A stretch of DNA of 52,440 nt from an uncultured Bacilli bacterium (lineage in GTDB: Bacteria; Bacillota_I; Bacilli_A; RF39; UBA660): assembly GCA_947629125.1 (NCBI GenBank), contig CANRCO010000001.1:1-52440 (forward strand), in the 5' to 3' direction. Shown piece after piece: positions 23,743 through 34,900 of the stretch; positions within the stretch are counted from its first letter, which is position 1, and each line of letters begins with the position of its first letter. Below the pieces are notes generated by a model. It had not been told where the DNA came from. It saw nothing but the letters and a program-made list of their open reading frames with translations, and searched no databases. The translations under genes were made by a program, and so were the position numbers.

Positions 23743-24389
23743 TTAAGTTCATTTCGTCTAATTAAATAAATTTTATTTTTTTTATAGAAAGCATAGAAAA
23801 CATCTTTCGCTTGTAAATTTTTCTTATCTAATTCTTCTTGCAACCATTCAGTTGTTTTACCAATATGATACAAAGCTTTTTTTTGAATTAAACCATCTAA
23901 AATTAATGGCATAGGATAATTTGATTTTCGTCCCATAAACTTATATTTAAAAATTGATAATTTTCCATTAGGTTCTAAAAAAGCATATTCCACTTCTTCA
24001 ATATTACGAATTTCTTTTTGTCTTAAACTAAGAAGTAAATCATCCATAGTATAGCGTTGTTTAATTAATTCTGAATAATTTATTTTACCATTACTAATAA
24101 TTAAAGATGGCTTACCATCAAATAAAGTACGAAACTTACGTGACTTTAATGAAAAAAAACCTAATCCTAATTCTAGTACAACTAAAACAATAACAGGCAT
24201 AATAGTTAAATATATCGAATCTTTACTATTTTCAATACTAATTGCTACTAATTCAGCTATTAAGATAGAAACAATTAAATCAATAATTCCTAGTTGTCCT
24301 ACTTCTCTTTTACCCATTATTCGATAACATAAAGTTATAAAAAAGTAAAAAAATAATGTCCGATAAATAACAACAAATAATTGCATATA
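23739..24389 (-). CDS. DUF421 (YetF/YcaP-type) membrane protein
   Basis: About 216 residues. Three N-terminal membrane helices are followed by a cytoplasmic domain with the family pattern KPSLIISNGKI, MDDLLLSLRQKEI and EVEYAFLEPNGKLSIFKY. Function of the family is unclear (envelope-associated). An in-frame ATG at 24419 would add ten residues, but the ribosome site GGGTGAT lies inside that extension just before a second ATG at 24389, and the first ATG has none, so 24389 is chosen. It is divergent from the gene at 24460. It probably is not functionally linked to the pilins downstream. Confidence 0.85.
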   Translation of the reverse strand, partial: YMQLFVVIYRTLFFYFFITLCYRIMGKREVGQLGIIDLIVSILIAELVAISIENSKDSIYLTIMPVIVLVVLELGLGFFSLKSRKFRTLFDGKPSLIISNGKINYSELIKQRYTMDDLLLSLRQKEIRNIEEVEYAFLEPNGKLSIFKYKFMGRKSNYPMPLILDGLIQKKALYHIGKTTEWLQEELDKKNLQAKDVFYAFYKKNKIYLIRRNELN

Positions 24390-24459
24390 ATCACCCAAAT
24401 ATATTATGGTTAAATTCATATTATTTTAAACACTACCATATTATTTACTAGGTGATTTA

Positions 24460-24825
24460 ATGAAAAAGATACTTTTTTATTTAAAACAAATTGGATTTTA
24501 TCTAGGATTTATTTTAATTTTAGCTTTGTTTTTAAGTTTACTTAATTTATTAAATATTGGTAGCAATGTAACTAATGTTTTAGCAATAGCAGCTTTAATC
24601 GTTTACTTTTTAATTATGGGAATTATTCATGGTAAAAAAGCAGATAGTAAAGGTTTCTTAGTTGGTTTAAAAATTGGTTTAAGTAGCATTTTAATTTTAA
24701 TTATTATTGATTTAATTTTCTTCCGAGCTAAATTTAGTTTAATTCGTATTATATATTATTTAATTTTATTATTATCTTGTATTTTAGGAGGAACAATTGG
24801 TATCAATCATAAAAAAGAAAAATAA
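24460..24825 (+). CDS. TIGR04086-type small membrane protein
   Basis: A 121-residue protein with four predicted membrane helices and the family-like segment KADSKGFLVGLKIGL followed by a C-terminal LLLSCILGGTIGIN. This family is widespread in low-GC Bacillota and of unknown function. The start is preceded by AGGTGAT. One of only two well-supported plus-strand genes in the window. It converges on the XRE regulator gene, with a shared bidirectional terminator that includes both stop codons. Confidence 0.8.
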   Translation: MKKILFYLKQIGFYLGFILILALFLSLLNLLNIGSNVTNVLAIAALIVYFLIMGIIHGKKADSKGFLVGLKIGLSSILILIIIDLIFFRAKFSLIRIIYYLILLLSCILGGTIGINHKKEK

Positions 24826-24860
24826 CTAAAAAGTACTTAAGTTAAAGTACTTTTTAGTTA
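24823..24860. terminator. Bidirectional terminator
   Basis: A perfect 16-bp stem (24823-24838 and 24845-24860), with arms beginning TAACTAAAAAGTACTT, around a 6-base loop. Both outer ends carry stop codons, TAA for the plus-strand gene and TAA for the minus-strand gene. A/T-rich flanks supply T-runs in either direction. Confidence 0.8.
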
Positions 24861-26303
24861 TTCATTATTTTCCAAGGATGGTCCTTCTTCTTTTAATAAA
24901 CCATAGTTTCTTAATACAATATTACCATCATCTTTTTTAATTTCATAAGTATAATATAACTGTTTAACTCGATTTATTAATTGAGATATATTATTTTTAT
25001 TAGCTTTTACAATAATCTGTTCATTATCAAAGTAATATTCTCGAATAATTTTATTTTTTAAATCTTGAATAATAGTTTTAGATATATAAGATAAATCGTA
25101 AGCAGTATTATATTGATTAATAGTAACTACATTATTATAATATTCTGGTTTTAAATTTAGAAAATGATTATCATATTTTAAATTTAGAATAATTTCATCA
25201 TCAGTTAAACTATCATCAATTTGATATTCAATCTCACTATAATCAAAATATATTTCACTATTCATATGATAATATGTTATGTGATTTTTTAAATTAACTA
25301 ATTCATTACTATCGGCTATTTTATAATTTCTTAATTCAATAAAGGTCAAACTTAAACCAATACTACCAATAATGATACAACTTAATAAAATTATAAATAT
25401 TCTTTTAACTTTATTTTGATGATTAACAATAAAATTATAAAAGATTTCCATAACTTGTACATTGAAAATTATTAAAGCCATAAACATAATAATTAAGCCG
25501 AAGACATTAACACCTTTAAATTGTAAGAAAATTAATAAAACTAAACTAATGATAAAAGCAATTAAACTAAAGACAAATAGAGTTAAAAAACAAGCAATAA
25601 TAAATTTAATAAAATAGATAACTAATTTAGATAATACGGCTAAAAAAGCAAATGGTCGATCATGTGGATCGCGAATAATTATTTTTTCTATTTTTTCAGA
25701 TGATTTTTTTATAGTTTTGGGAGTTGTATTATCTACTTCATTTCCATCATAATTAAATTCATAATAATTTAAATATCTTATTTTAAAGATATGAATTAAA
25801 ATAATTATGGCTAAAATAAAGGAAAGAATAAAATAAATTCCCTCACCAATATCTAAAATAATATTTTTAATATCATATGGTAAAAAAGCTAAAAAATTAG
25901 TCATTATATTGCTTAAAATACTACCAACAATCATACTGATAATTAAAAGTATTATAACTACTATAGCCATTTCAATTAAGCATTTAATAATACTTAAAAA
26001 TTTCATTTGACCAAACATATTAATACTTTTAGTAATAAAATCTAATAAACTATCAATATATTCATTTAAATGATTTTTAGTCTTATTCATTTTGGTAATA
26101 TCAGTTAATTCTTCATTAACTAAATCATCTAATGTACAGTTAAAGATTTTACACATAGTTACTAATTTATCCATTTCCGGATAGGCTTTATCACTTTCCC
26201 ATTTAGAAACTGATTGGCGACTAACACTTAACTTATCGGCTAGTTCTTCTTGCGATAAATGTATTTCTTTTCGCAATTTTTGTAATTTTGTTCCAAAACT
26301 CAT
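24858..26303 (-). CDS. XRE-family helix-turn-helix regulator with C-terminal membrane domain
   Basis: A 481-residue protein. The first 65 residues are a Cro/CI-type HTH (KLRKEIHLSQEELADKLSVS, then RQSVSKWESDKAYPE). A linker leads to about seven membrane helices between residues 100 and 320, and an extracytoplasmic tail of about 150 residues rich in Asn, Tyr and Ile. Such XRE-membrane fusions are common in low-GC Bacillota and are thought to sense envelope or membrane state; the target is not known. The start has a GGAGGTGC ribosome site. It is monocistronic, with its 3' end at the bidirectional terminator. Confidence 0.85.
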   Translation of the reverse strand: MSFGTKLQKLRKEIHLSQEELADKLSVSRQSVSKWESDKAYPEMDKLVTMCKIFNCTLDDLVNEELTDITKMNKTKNHLNEYIDSLLDFITKSINMFGQMKFLSIIKCLIEMAIVVIILLIISMIVGSILSNIMTNFLAFLPYDIKNIILDIGEGIYFILSFILAIIILIHIFKIRYLNYYEFNYDGNEVDNTTPKTIKKSSEKIEKIIIRDPHDRPFAFLAVLSKLVIYFIKFIIACFLTLFVFSLIAFIISLVLLIFLQFKGVNVFGLIIMFMALIIFNVQVMEIFYNFIVNHQNKVKRIFIILLSCIIIGSIGLSLTFIELRNYKIADSNELVNLKNHITYYHMNSEIYFDYSEIEYQIDDSLTDDEIILNLKYDNHFLNLKPEYYNNVVTINQYNTAYDLSYISKTIIQDLKNKIIREYYFDNEQIIVKANKNNISQLINRVKQLYYTYEIKKDDGNIVLRNYGLLKEEGPSLENNE

Positions 26304-26389
26304 TTTGCACCTCCAAGTTAAATTCTATATTAATTTATGGTTGCATTCTACCAATTTTCAGCTGCTTTTTTGCCAACTTTAGGTTGCAT

Positions 26390-29300
26390 TTACCCTATTT
26401 TTTCCATTTTATTATCAATTATTGAATAAAGATATAAATTTATATTTTTAGTAGTTAAAGTAGAAATATAATTTTTATAACCTTGTAATTGTTTTAAATA
26501 ATTCTCATCAACTACATTTTGTAATTTATAATCAATAATATCAATATGATTAGAATATTCTAACATTAAATCAATTACGCCATGATATTCAACATCATTA
26601 GTTGTATATAAAAATTCATATTCTTGATAAACGTTAGCAGCTAAAATATCTTTTAATAAATCTTGTTTTAAAAATGCTTTAATTTTTTCTTTGATAAATT
26701 CATCAGTAATTAAAGATTCATCAAAATTTTGTAAATCTATCATTTCTAATACTTGATGAATTTTTAAACCTAACTGGATATTTTCTTGTTCTTTTTTACT
26801 AATAATTGATTTAATTTCTTTAGAAAAATGTTTTTGTTCCTGATATATAAATGGTAAATTAATTTCATTTACTTCTAAGTTAGTATTCTTTTCTTTATTA
26901 TACTCATTAGTTTTTAATAATTTATAATCTTTAGTTAAATTTAAAGTATCTATATTTACATTACTAATAAAATTGTTTAAATCTTTTTCTATCGAATAAA
27001 TAATATCGGCAAAAGAACGATATTTTAATCGATTATATAGTTGATAATTATCTGAACTATCTTTTTTATTATGTGGTAAAACAATAATCATTTTTTCTTT
27101 ACATCTAGTTAATGCTACATAAAATAATCTAATTTTTTCTGATATTTCTTCACGAAAATAATCTTGTTTAAATAATTCTTTAGTTAAAGTGGCATATAAA
27201 CCATTTTGATAATAAGGAATTACAAAACCATATTTTTTATTAAATAAAAATTTATCATTTAATTCTTTAATATTAAATTCTTTGTATAAACCACTATAAT
27301 AACAAATTGGATATTCTAAGCCTTTAGATTTATGAATAGTCATTATTTTAACACTATTATTATTTAATTCATCAATAGTATATTTTAAATCATTATCAGA
27401 ATTAATTATCTTTGTTAAATAATCAATTACATTAATATAATTATAACCTAAATTATCTAAATTAGTCGCTAACTCTAGTAGTTTTTTTAATCGTTTATTT
27501 CTTTTTACAACGTCCCCTACTAAAATTGTCTTTTGAATTATATTAGTAACATTAAAAATTTTTAAAAATAATTCATAATTAGTTAAATTATCTACATCAA
27601 TACTAATATTTTTTAAAGTATTATAAATAGGATTATTCGTAAATTCATTATTTTCAAACCAACTAAATATTTGTGGGTCTTTTATTTCAAAAAGATAACT
27701 TCGTGCAACACTTACTAAAGCATACCGAAATTCGCCATCATAAGTTTGAGTTTTAATTTTATTAAGTAATATTAAAATATTTTTGATAATACTTAAATCT
27801 TCGCTATCTTTAAAGGATTCATCTTGATATAAAGTTAAAGGAATATTAAAATATTCAAATATTTTTTTATATAAATTAAAAGTTGCAGACCTATCCATTA
27901 AGATAACAAAATCACTATAATTTACTTTTCTTAAACTTTTTAAATTTTTATCAAATATTAAATAATTGTTTTCTAATTTTTGTTTTATATCTTGCGCAAT
28001 TATAAATGCTTCAATTTCTTCTTTAGTAAAATTATTTTTTTCATAATCATACATCTTTATTTCTAAATTATTATTTTGGGTAGTTTTACCATCTTCTATA
28101 TAAATGTTATTACCAAAAATCATTTGATGTTCTTTTAAATAATCAGCTCCACCTAAAAAATCATCCATTATTTTATTAAAAATTAAATTAATATTATTTA
28201 GTACTTCTTCTCGAGAGCGAAAATTTTTTAGTAAATCTATTTTTATTCCTTCAATTTCTTGTTTATAACTATCATATTTACTTTTAAATAAATAAGGATT
28301 AGCATTACGAAAACGATAAATAGATTGTTTAATATCACCAACCATATAAACATTATGATTACTTATTAAATTAATAAAAGTTTCTTGAATATCATTAGTA
28401 TCTTGATATTCATCTATCATTATTTCTTTAAATTGTTGTTGTAATTCTTCTTTGACAAAAGAATTATTTTTAACTATGTCTATTGCCATTAAAGCTATAT
28501 CTTGAAAATCATATAATTCTTTAGTTAATTTTATTTTTTCATAACGATTAAAAAATTCATTGATAATATCAATAATTACTTGTACATTCTTTTTCGTACT
28601 ATTAATATTTTCTTTTATTTCAGAATAAGAACCATATATACTTAATTTTATTAAGTCTTCTTTAAGCGCATTTATTTGGTCTTTAATTTCTTTTTCTTCT
28701 GCACTTGCTTTGAATCTCGGCTTAACTAAACATGAAGAGTATGTTATAAATTCCTCTAAAGTTTGGGCATTTAAAATATTTTTTAAACTTTGATACATAA
28801 TTTCATAATTTTTAGAAGAAGCAACTACACTATAATCTTGTAATTTATTTACTAATTCATCTTGTTTTAACAAAAACAATTTTAAATATTCTTGTTTTAA
28901 TAAATCATAATAATCTAAGCTAAAGTATTTATTTAAATAATCTTGTAAAAAAGAGCGATAATCTCCTAGTTTTTCTAATTCTAAAATAAAATGTAATAAA
29001 GCATTTACCAAATCTTTATCATCTTTATTGCAATAATTATCAATTAAATTTAGAAAATTAGCATCTTTTTTTTGATAGAATTCTTCCATAATATTATTTA
29101 ATAATTCTTGTTTTTCTAAAATAATTATTGAACTATCAACTACTCTAATATCTGGAGTAATATTTAATAAATAATGATATTTTTTTACAATACTTAAAGA
29201 AAAAGAATCAAAAGTAGTTATATAAGCTATATCAATATTAGCTAACTCATCTTGGAATTTATTATTTTCTTTGATTTTAGCTCTTATTTCTTCTTTCATA

Positions 29301-29485
29301 TTTCGCGCTGCAGCATTAGTAAAAGTTAAAACTAATAAATCAGTTAAGTGCCAACCTTGATTTAATTTATGGATAACTCTTTCAGTTAAAACTGCAGTTT
29401 TACCACTACCGGCACCAGCACTAACAATTATATTATTGCCACTTTTAATAATTGCATCATTTTGTTCTTTAGTCCATTTAGGCAT
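26390..29485 (-). CDS. addA: AddA, ATP-dependent helicase/nuclease subunit A
   Basis: A 1031-residue UvrD-like helicase plus nuclease that with AddB resects double-strand breaks up to Chi sites for RecA-dependent repair. The N-terminus has VSAGAGSGKTAVLTERV (Walker A, about 16-32), then TFTNAAARNM (motif Ia) and IDEYQDTNDIQE (motif II). VGDIKQSIYRFRNANP and KSKGLEYP follow. The C-terminal PD-(D/E)XK nuclease block is EYHGVIDLMLEY plus IDIIDYKLQ. It is somewhat shorter than B. subtilis AddA (about 1230). It follows addB by 15 bases with AAAGGAG upstream of the ATG, so the two are co-transcribed. Confidence 0.95.
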   Translation of the reverse strand: MPKWTKEQNDAIIKSGNNIIVSAGAGSGKTAVLTERVIHKLNQGWHLTDLLVLTFTNAAARNMKEEIRAKIKENNKFQDELANIDIAYITTFDSFSLSIVKKYHYLLNITPDIRVVDSSIIILEKQELLNNIMEEFYQKKDANFLNLIDNYCNKDDKDLVNALLHFILELEKLGDYRSFLQDYLNKYFSLDYYDLLKQEYLKLFLLKQDELVNKLQDYSVVASSKNYEIMYQSLKNILNAQTLEEFITYSSCLVKPRFKASAEEKEIKDQINALKEDLIKLSIYGSYSEIKENINSTKKNVQVIIDIINEFFNRYEKIKLTKELYDFQDIALMAIDIVKNNSFVKEELQQQFKEIMIDEYQDTNDIQETFINLISNHNVYMVGDIKQSIYRFRNANPYLFKSKYDSYKQEIEGIKIDLLKNFRSREEVLNNINLIFNKIMDDFLGGADYLKEHQMIFGNNIYIEDGKTTQNNNLEIKMYDYEKNNFTKEEIEAFIIAQDIKQKLENNYLIFDKNLKSLRKVNYSDFVILMDRSATFNLYKKIFEYFNIPLTLYQDESFKDSEDLSIIKNILILLNKIKTQTYDGEFRYALVSVARSYLFEIKDPQIFSWFENNEFTNNPIYNTLKNISIDVDNLTNYELFLKIFNVTNIIQKTILVGDVVKRNKRLKKLLELATNLDNLGYNYINVIDYLTKIINSDNDLKYTIDELNNNSVKIMTIHKSKGLEYPICYYSGLYKEFNIKELNDKFLFNKKYGFVIPYYQNGLYATLTKELFKQDYFREEISEKIRLFYVALTRCKEKMIIVLPHNKKDSSDNYQLYNRLKYRSFADIIYSIEKDLNNFISNVNIDTLNLTKDYKLLKTNEYNKEKNTNLEVNEINLPFIYQEQKHFSKEIKSIISKKEQENIQLGLKIHQVLEMIDLQNFDESLITDEFIKEKIKAFLKQDLLKDILAANVYQEYEFLYTTNDVEYHGVIDLMLEYSNHIDIIDYKLQNVVDENYLKQLQGYKNYISTLTTKNINLYLYSIIDNKMEKIG

Positions 29486-29500
29486 TTTATTACTCCTTTC

Positions 29501-31837
29501 TTAATTAGTTTGATTATTCATAAATTCTAAATTTTTATATTCGGTTAATTCAACTGTATCCTTTTCACTTTTAAAACAAATATCATTATAAGTACAATTT
29601 TTACAACCTTCACAATTTTTACCAATTTGTTTAGGATTAATTTGAAATTCTGCAGCCATTATATTTTTAAATCCTTCTTTTATTTGTTTATCGACTAAAT
29701 TAATTAAATTATTAATCGTTAATTCATCTATTACTTTACTATTTGAATAAAATTCTTTAGAATTTGTTTGTTTTAAACTTTGAATCATTTTACTATCGCT
29801 ATAAGTACTATCTAACTTTTTTAAAATATCTACATTATTAATACTATAACCTTGTAATTTTAAATTGTTTTTCTTATTAGTTATTAAATCTTCTTTTGGT
29901 TTTAATAAACCATTATTTTTTAAAACATTTTGTAAATAAAAACCTGCTATATGGTGATTTTGAAATTTTGGATGATGTTTAACTAAATATAAATAAATTG
30001 GTAATTGCATCCCTATTCCATAAATTGTATTATTTAAATTAATATTCGGATTACCTGTTTTATAATCAATAATTGCTAAACTATCTTCATCATATTTAAT
30101 TTTATCAATATATCCTTTAAAGTTATTATTTTCATATGGAATATTTATTCCTTCTTCCCTTAAAGTTGATTTTAACTGGCTATATTCATCTTGATTTTTA
30201 ATTTCATTAATGATAAAAATTAATTCTTTTTTTAGTTTTTCTAAAAAGAACATTTCTTTAGCAGTAAACTTTCTATTTACTAAACTTAAGGCTTGATGCC
30301 AACTAGTATCCATATTAAAATCATCTTGATAGATATCTTTTAAAACACTATGATAAATATTACCAATATCTAAAATAAATTTATCAGTAAAAACATTTAA
30401 TTTTAAAATATTATTTAAATAATAACGAAATTGACATCGATTATAATTATCTAAACTACTATAAGATAATGTTAGATGATTTTTTAAGTATTTATTTAAA
30501 TTAATTGGATTAATTTTATGATAAGAATTATCATATTTTAAATAATTATTATTAGGATATTTTCCTAATAATAAATCTAAATTAGGATTAATTATATTAT
30601 ATTTATTATAATCATCTAAAAAAATAGCTAACTTTAGTTCATTATATAAATGACTATTAGTATATATATCATTATCTATCTTTTTAATCGGATAATTTAA
30701 ATTAGTAAAAATATTACTTAGAAATAATGGGCCATTTTCATCAGTAGTTTTATAAGATATTATTAAGTTTTTATTGTTTTGTAATTGTTTTTGATAAATT
30801 ACTAAATTATTTTGATTAATTTCTTTAGAAGTAAATAAACCTAATATTTGTTTTTGTTTATCGTTAAGATAATCTTCATCTTTTTTAATTTTAGGAAAAC
30901 TATTTTGATTAACACCCAAAACAAATAAATAATCATCATTAGTTAAATTATTATTAATAAATTCAATTTCATTTACTGCTATTTGATATTTTTTTATTGT
31001 TTGTTTAGTATTTTTTAAATCATCAATAATCATATCTTTAACTAAGTTGTAATTATCAGTCCAACTATAACGATTACAAATATTTATTATTTTATTATAA
31101 ATATCTTCAGCATCGACACTTTTAATTTGTTTTCTAACTATATCTAAAGTTTTTTTAATATCTGCTTGATAATGTAATATAAATTGTTGAACAATATTAG
31201 TACTATAAATTGTGGTATTTTCTTGTAAATTTACAGGTATATGATAAATAAAACTATATTTTTTAATTAAATTACGATAAGTATCATTTAAATTTGTTAA
31301 ATAAATATGTTTAATATCGACATTTTGTTTTAATAATTCACATATTTTATTAAAGATAAAAATTACTTCTTCTTCAGCTGTAGAAGCTTCATAAATTTCA
31401 TGAGTATAATTATTATTTAACTCTTCACTCATAAAACTTACTTTGGTAATAGTTTTTAATTTACTAATAATATTTTGCCAAAAAGAGTTATAAGGTTTAT
31501 TTTCCAAAATAATTTCATATTTTTTTAAATTATTAGAAAACAATGGATTAAAAATTAATAAATTATTATTAATTAAATCATTTTTTATAGCATATAACTG
31601 ATTTAATTTATAATCAGAATACTCTTTAGATTCAACATATATTAAATTATCTAAATAGATTTTAGCAATTTTTTTAATAACATTATATTTTTGCATAACA
31701 TAATAAATAGTTTGTTCATCATAATTAAAAATATATTCTTTTAAAAATTCTTGATATGTCATTATTTTAACATTAATCAATTGTTGAATTTTTTTTAAAT
31801 ATGTATTTTTTTGTTCTGTTAATATGAGTTTTTTCAT
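29501..31837 (-). CDS. addB: AddB/RexB-like exonuclease subunit B
   Basis: A 778-residue partner of AddA. The C-terminal nuclease motif is AIIDYKTGNP. A 4Fe-4S cluster site is completed by one distant Cys (NYNRCQFRYYL) and a C-terminal CX2CX5C in GCKNCTYNDICF, as in AddB. It is much shorter than B. subtilis AddB (about 1160) and the N-terminus lacks the Walker A motif that AddB carries, so it is closer to RexB-type subunits. The start is fixed by a promoter only 21-49 bases upstream (31858-31886), leaving no room for an N-terminal extension. An 18-bp palindrome sits between its -35 and -10. Confidence 0.88.
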   Translation of the reverse strand: MKKLILTEQKNTYLKKIQQLINVKIMTYQEFLKEYIFNYDEQTIYYVMQKYNVIKKIAKIYLDNLIYVESKEYSDYKLNQLYAIKNDLINNNLLIFNPLFSNNLKKYEIILENKPYNSFWQNIISKLKTITKVSFMSEELNNNYTHEIYEASTAEEEVIFIFNKICELLKQNVDIKHIYLTNLNDTYRNLIKKYSFIYHIPVNLQENTTIYSTNIVQQFILHYQADIKKTLDIVRKQIKSVDAEDIYNKIINICNRYSWTDNYNLVKDMIIDDLKNTKQTIKKYQIAVNEIEFINNNLTNDDYLFVLGVNQNSFPKIKKDEDYLNDKQKQILGLFTSKEINQNNLVIYQKQLQNNKNLIISYKTTDENGPLFLSNIFTNLNYPIKKIDNDIYTNSHLYNELKLAIFLDDYNKYNIINPNLDLLLGKYPNNNYLKYDNSYHKINPINLNKYLKNHLTLSYSSLDNYNRCQFRYYLNNILKLNVFTDKFILDIGNIYHSVLKDIYQDDFNMDTSWHQALSLVNRKFTAKEMFFLEKLKKELIFIINEIKNQDEYSQLKSTLREEGINIPYENNNFKGYIDKIKYDEDSLAIIDYKTGNPNINLNNTIYGIGMQLPIYLYLVKHHPKFQNHHIAGFYLQNVLKNNGLLKPKEDLITNKKNNLKLQGYSINNVDILKKLDSTYSDSKMIQSLKQTNSKEFYSNSKVIDELTINNLINLVDKQIKEGFKNIMAAEFQINPKQIGKNCEGCKNCTYNDICFKSEKDTVELTEYKNLEFMNNQTN

Positions 31838-31857
31838 TTAATACCACCATACTTATA

Positions 31858-31886
31858 TTTATAACATACATTTGTATGTTTGTCTA
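31858..31886 (-). promoter_or_regulatory. addBA promoter with palindromic operator in the spacer
   Basis: Minus strand -35 TAGACA (31881-31886), 17-base spacer, -10 TATAAA (31858-31863). The perfect palindrome AACATACA-AA-TGTATGTT spans 31863-31880 and fills the whole spacer, the classic place for a repressor operator. It does not match the B. subtilis LexA box (GAAC-N4-GTTC) in spacing, so the regulator is unknown. Confidence 0.65.
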
Positions 31887-31895
31887 TTTAACCAA

Positions 31896-31918
31896 AGAAA
31901 AAAAGCAAAAATTGCTTT
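31896..31918 (-). terminator. Terminator of the Cys-rich surface protein operon
   Basis: Minus strand AAAGCAA, TTT, TTGCTTT followed by TTTTC and more T. The hairpin begins at the TAA stop codon at 31917. Confidence 0.7.
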
Positions 31919-34900
31919 ATTTCCATGAAGGACCTACGCCTTCGGCTATATGACAATTAGATTTATTATTAACATTACAGTTATTTAGCCATAAATTAAA
32001 TTTAAGTTTTTCATTAGTTTCATATTTATAATTACTTACATATTTACCAATTTCATTTAAAAATTCACTAGTGCATATAGCTTTTTTATAAATTACCAAA
32101 TCTGGATTGTTTTTATCACTTTCATTAGCTTTACGCCAATCAATTACATCGCCACTTTCATTATAACTAACTGCAATATCCATACAATTTAATTCAGTAT
32201 CTTGATTGGATTTACGAATATTTTCAATAGCATTTGCATCTAAAGTAAAGGAATATTCTGGTTCTTTTGAGTATGTATATTCTTCACCACTTTGTTTAGC
32301 TTTTTTAGTTATTTGTTCTTGCATCTTATCATATTTGTAACTATTAAAATAGGTTGAATATTTATTAATACCATTTGGTGATGGATTATTTAAAGATACC
32401 ACACTAAATTTAACATTTAAATCAGTTTTAGTGCTACTATAAGTACAAGCTAAAGATGATACGCAACCAACTTCACAACTAGGACATACTTCTAATGAAT
32501 CATCATTATCATTTTTACAAACATTACTACTTTCATCATAGTTATCTTTACAACAACTCTTGCCACTTTTATCAACTTTCAAATCTGTACTACAACAAAC
32601 ATTGTTTTTAGAATCAGTAGCATAAATATTGGTTGCACAATCATCACTACTATCAGAGCTCGTATTAAAATTACAAAGTGGTGCATCATCTTTACAACAT
32701 TCTTTATTATCACAACAAGCACCATTTTTATCCATACTTAATTCACAAATGCCACAAGTATTATTTTCTTTTATTAAATCTACATCACAAGATTTAGCAT
32801 AATTACTATAATTTATTTCAATTGGAGAATAATAATTTTTACTTGTTCGATAATAACGATTATTTATTTTATAATAATCATAATAACTATCTTTACAACA
32901 TGTTAATTTTTCTTTTGTTGTATCAGAACATTCTCTAGTTTTTTCATTATATAATTCTATACAACATTCTTGTCCATACCGATCTGTTTTTTTAGATGCA
33001 CATGGTTTTTTCTCGCATTTATAATTATTGGCATAATAAACATCACTACAACATGTCTCACCACTAGCATCTTCAACTGTGTAACTTCCTTTTTTACATG
33101 GACCATCACCAGTATCTCTTTCATTAACATCGCTAATTGTATAAGTACATACATACTCATATGATTCTTGTATAGCATTGTTTTTATTACTTATTAATCG
33201 GCCAGTTTCATTGGTATCATAAAATTTACCTAAATTATCAATATGTAATTTAAAGTAATGTTCACTACCATTTTCAACATCGGCAGATACTGGTAAACCA
33301 TCTATTAAATCTTCTTCCGTAGTTGTACTATCAGCTAAAGTTGGTTTATCATTTTTTATTGTGAAATACTTAGTTGGACTATATAAAGCTGTAGTATTTT
33401 GAGTTAATTTAACATAATTATTTTTAATTATTTTAATATCACTTATACTACTGAAATCTGTAGCACAATTAGTACAATCAATATTTTTTAAATTTTCTAA
33501 ATATAAATCATGTTTTATTTTATAACTGTTATCAGTGTACTCTTTTTCTTCTAATGAACCATTTGTACAACTGCTAAATCGCATTTCTACAGACCTAGTA
33601 TCCAAAGGTGCATTACACTCCCATAATTTTACAGTATTTTGCGTTGTTTGTTTATCCATTAAGTCTGTTTTGTTTTTAATAACATCAAAATAATCATCTT
33701 CATATTCATAAGTTACATCTGGCATTATTATACCTTTAGTTTCACCGTCATTATTTTCATCACTAATATAATCATTCGCCCAATCAACACATGATGTAGC
33801 TTGAGTTTTTAAATTTTTAAGATAATTTAATGAACCAGTATAATTATCTGTAATATTTTCATATCCAAAAACTTTACCATCAAAATAATCTCTTAATACC
33901 TCTAAATCTGCTACTACAGCATCATATTCAGAGCCTTTTAATATATTATTAAGTTTTCCATCACCAGCTATATGTTGTTTGCCCATTCCCATATAATAAT
34001 AAATATCAAAATCATCTGTTTTTTTACTACAACTTATATTATTACTCCTTTTATTATAGCTACATTCATCATATTCAATATCATTATAAATTACACAATA
34101 ACGTCCTTTATCACAACTTTTACCAGTTGAGGAAAAAACTTTATTTAGAACATTATAAAGATTATAATATTCGACAAATTCTTCAATTTCATTATCTAAA
34201 TCTTCATCGCTAATTTTATCACTATCAACTTTTTCATAACAAGTCATTGTTCCTGAAATTTTTACTAAATATTTTCGATTTTTATATAAATAGTTATAAG
34301 CTTTTGCAGTATCTCTTTTCGATAAATTATAATTAAATTTATAATCTTCTTTACAATAAACAGTACAATAATTATTATTTTTAAAGCCTTTTAAAACATA
34401 AGAATTACCATTTTCATCAGTAGCTTCTTTTTCTTTTTGAATAAAACATGTATATGGATTACTTGGCCCAGTAATAGTACTTGTAGAATAACTATTAGAA
34501 CATTGAGTTGCTAAAGAGTTTTCTGTTTTACAACTTCCAGCACAATATTCTTTATAAGCATAATTATCTTCTTCAAAATATTTACTATTTTCATAAGTTG
34601 AGCAACAACCATTAGAAAAGAAATTTTGAGCTGAAACTTGTTTACCATTTAGTTTATATTTATAATTTGAACTATCACCTTCAATTAAACATTGATTAGC
34701 TAAATAGGGAAATTGAAATTCAAAATTATAATTTTTAGTTGCAGCACCACCGGTAAAATTAACTATCATTCTAGCGGAATTTACTAGTACTTCATCAGTA
34801 GCAACATTAGCATTTTGATTTAAAACTAATAAACGATTGTTATCATTTTTATTAATATAAGGAATACTTATATATCCAGTATATTTTTTACCAGCATAAT

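Noticed and set aside
32957..33178. Extra small ORFs opposite or inside the large genes
   Set aside because: They are frame shadows of long conserved genes and have low-complexity Ile/Leu/His/Tyr composition without ribosome sites.
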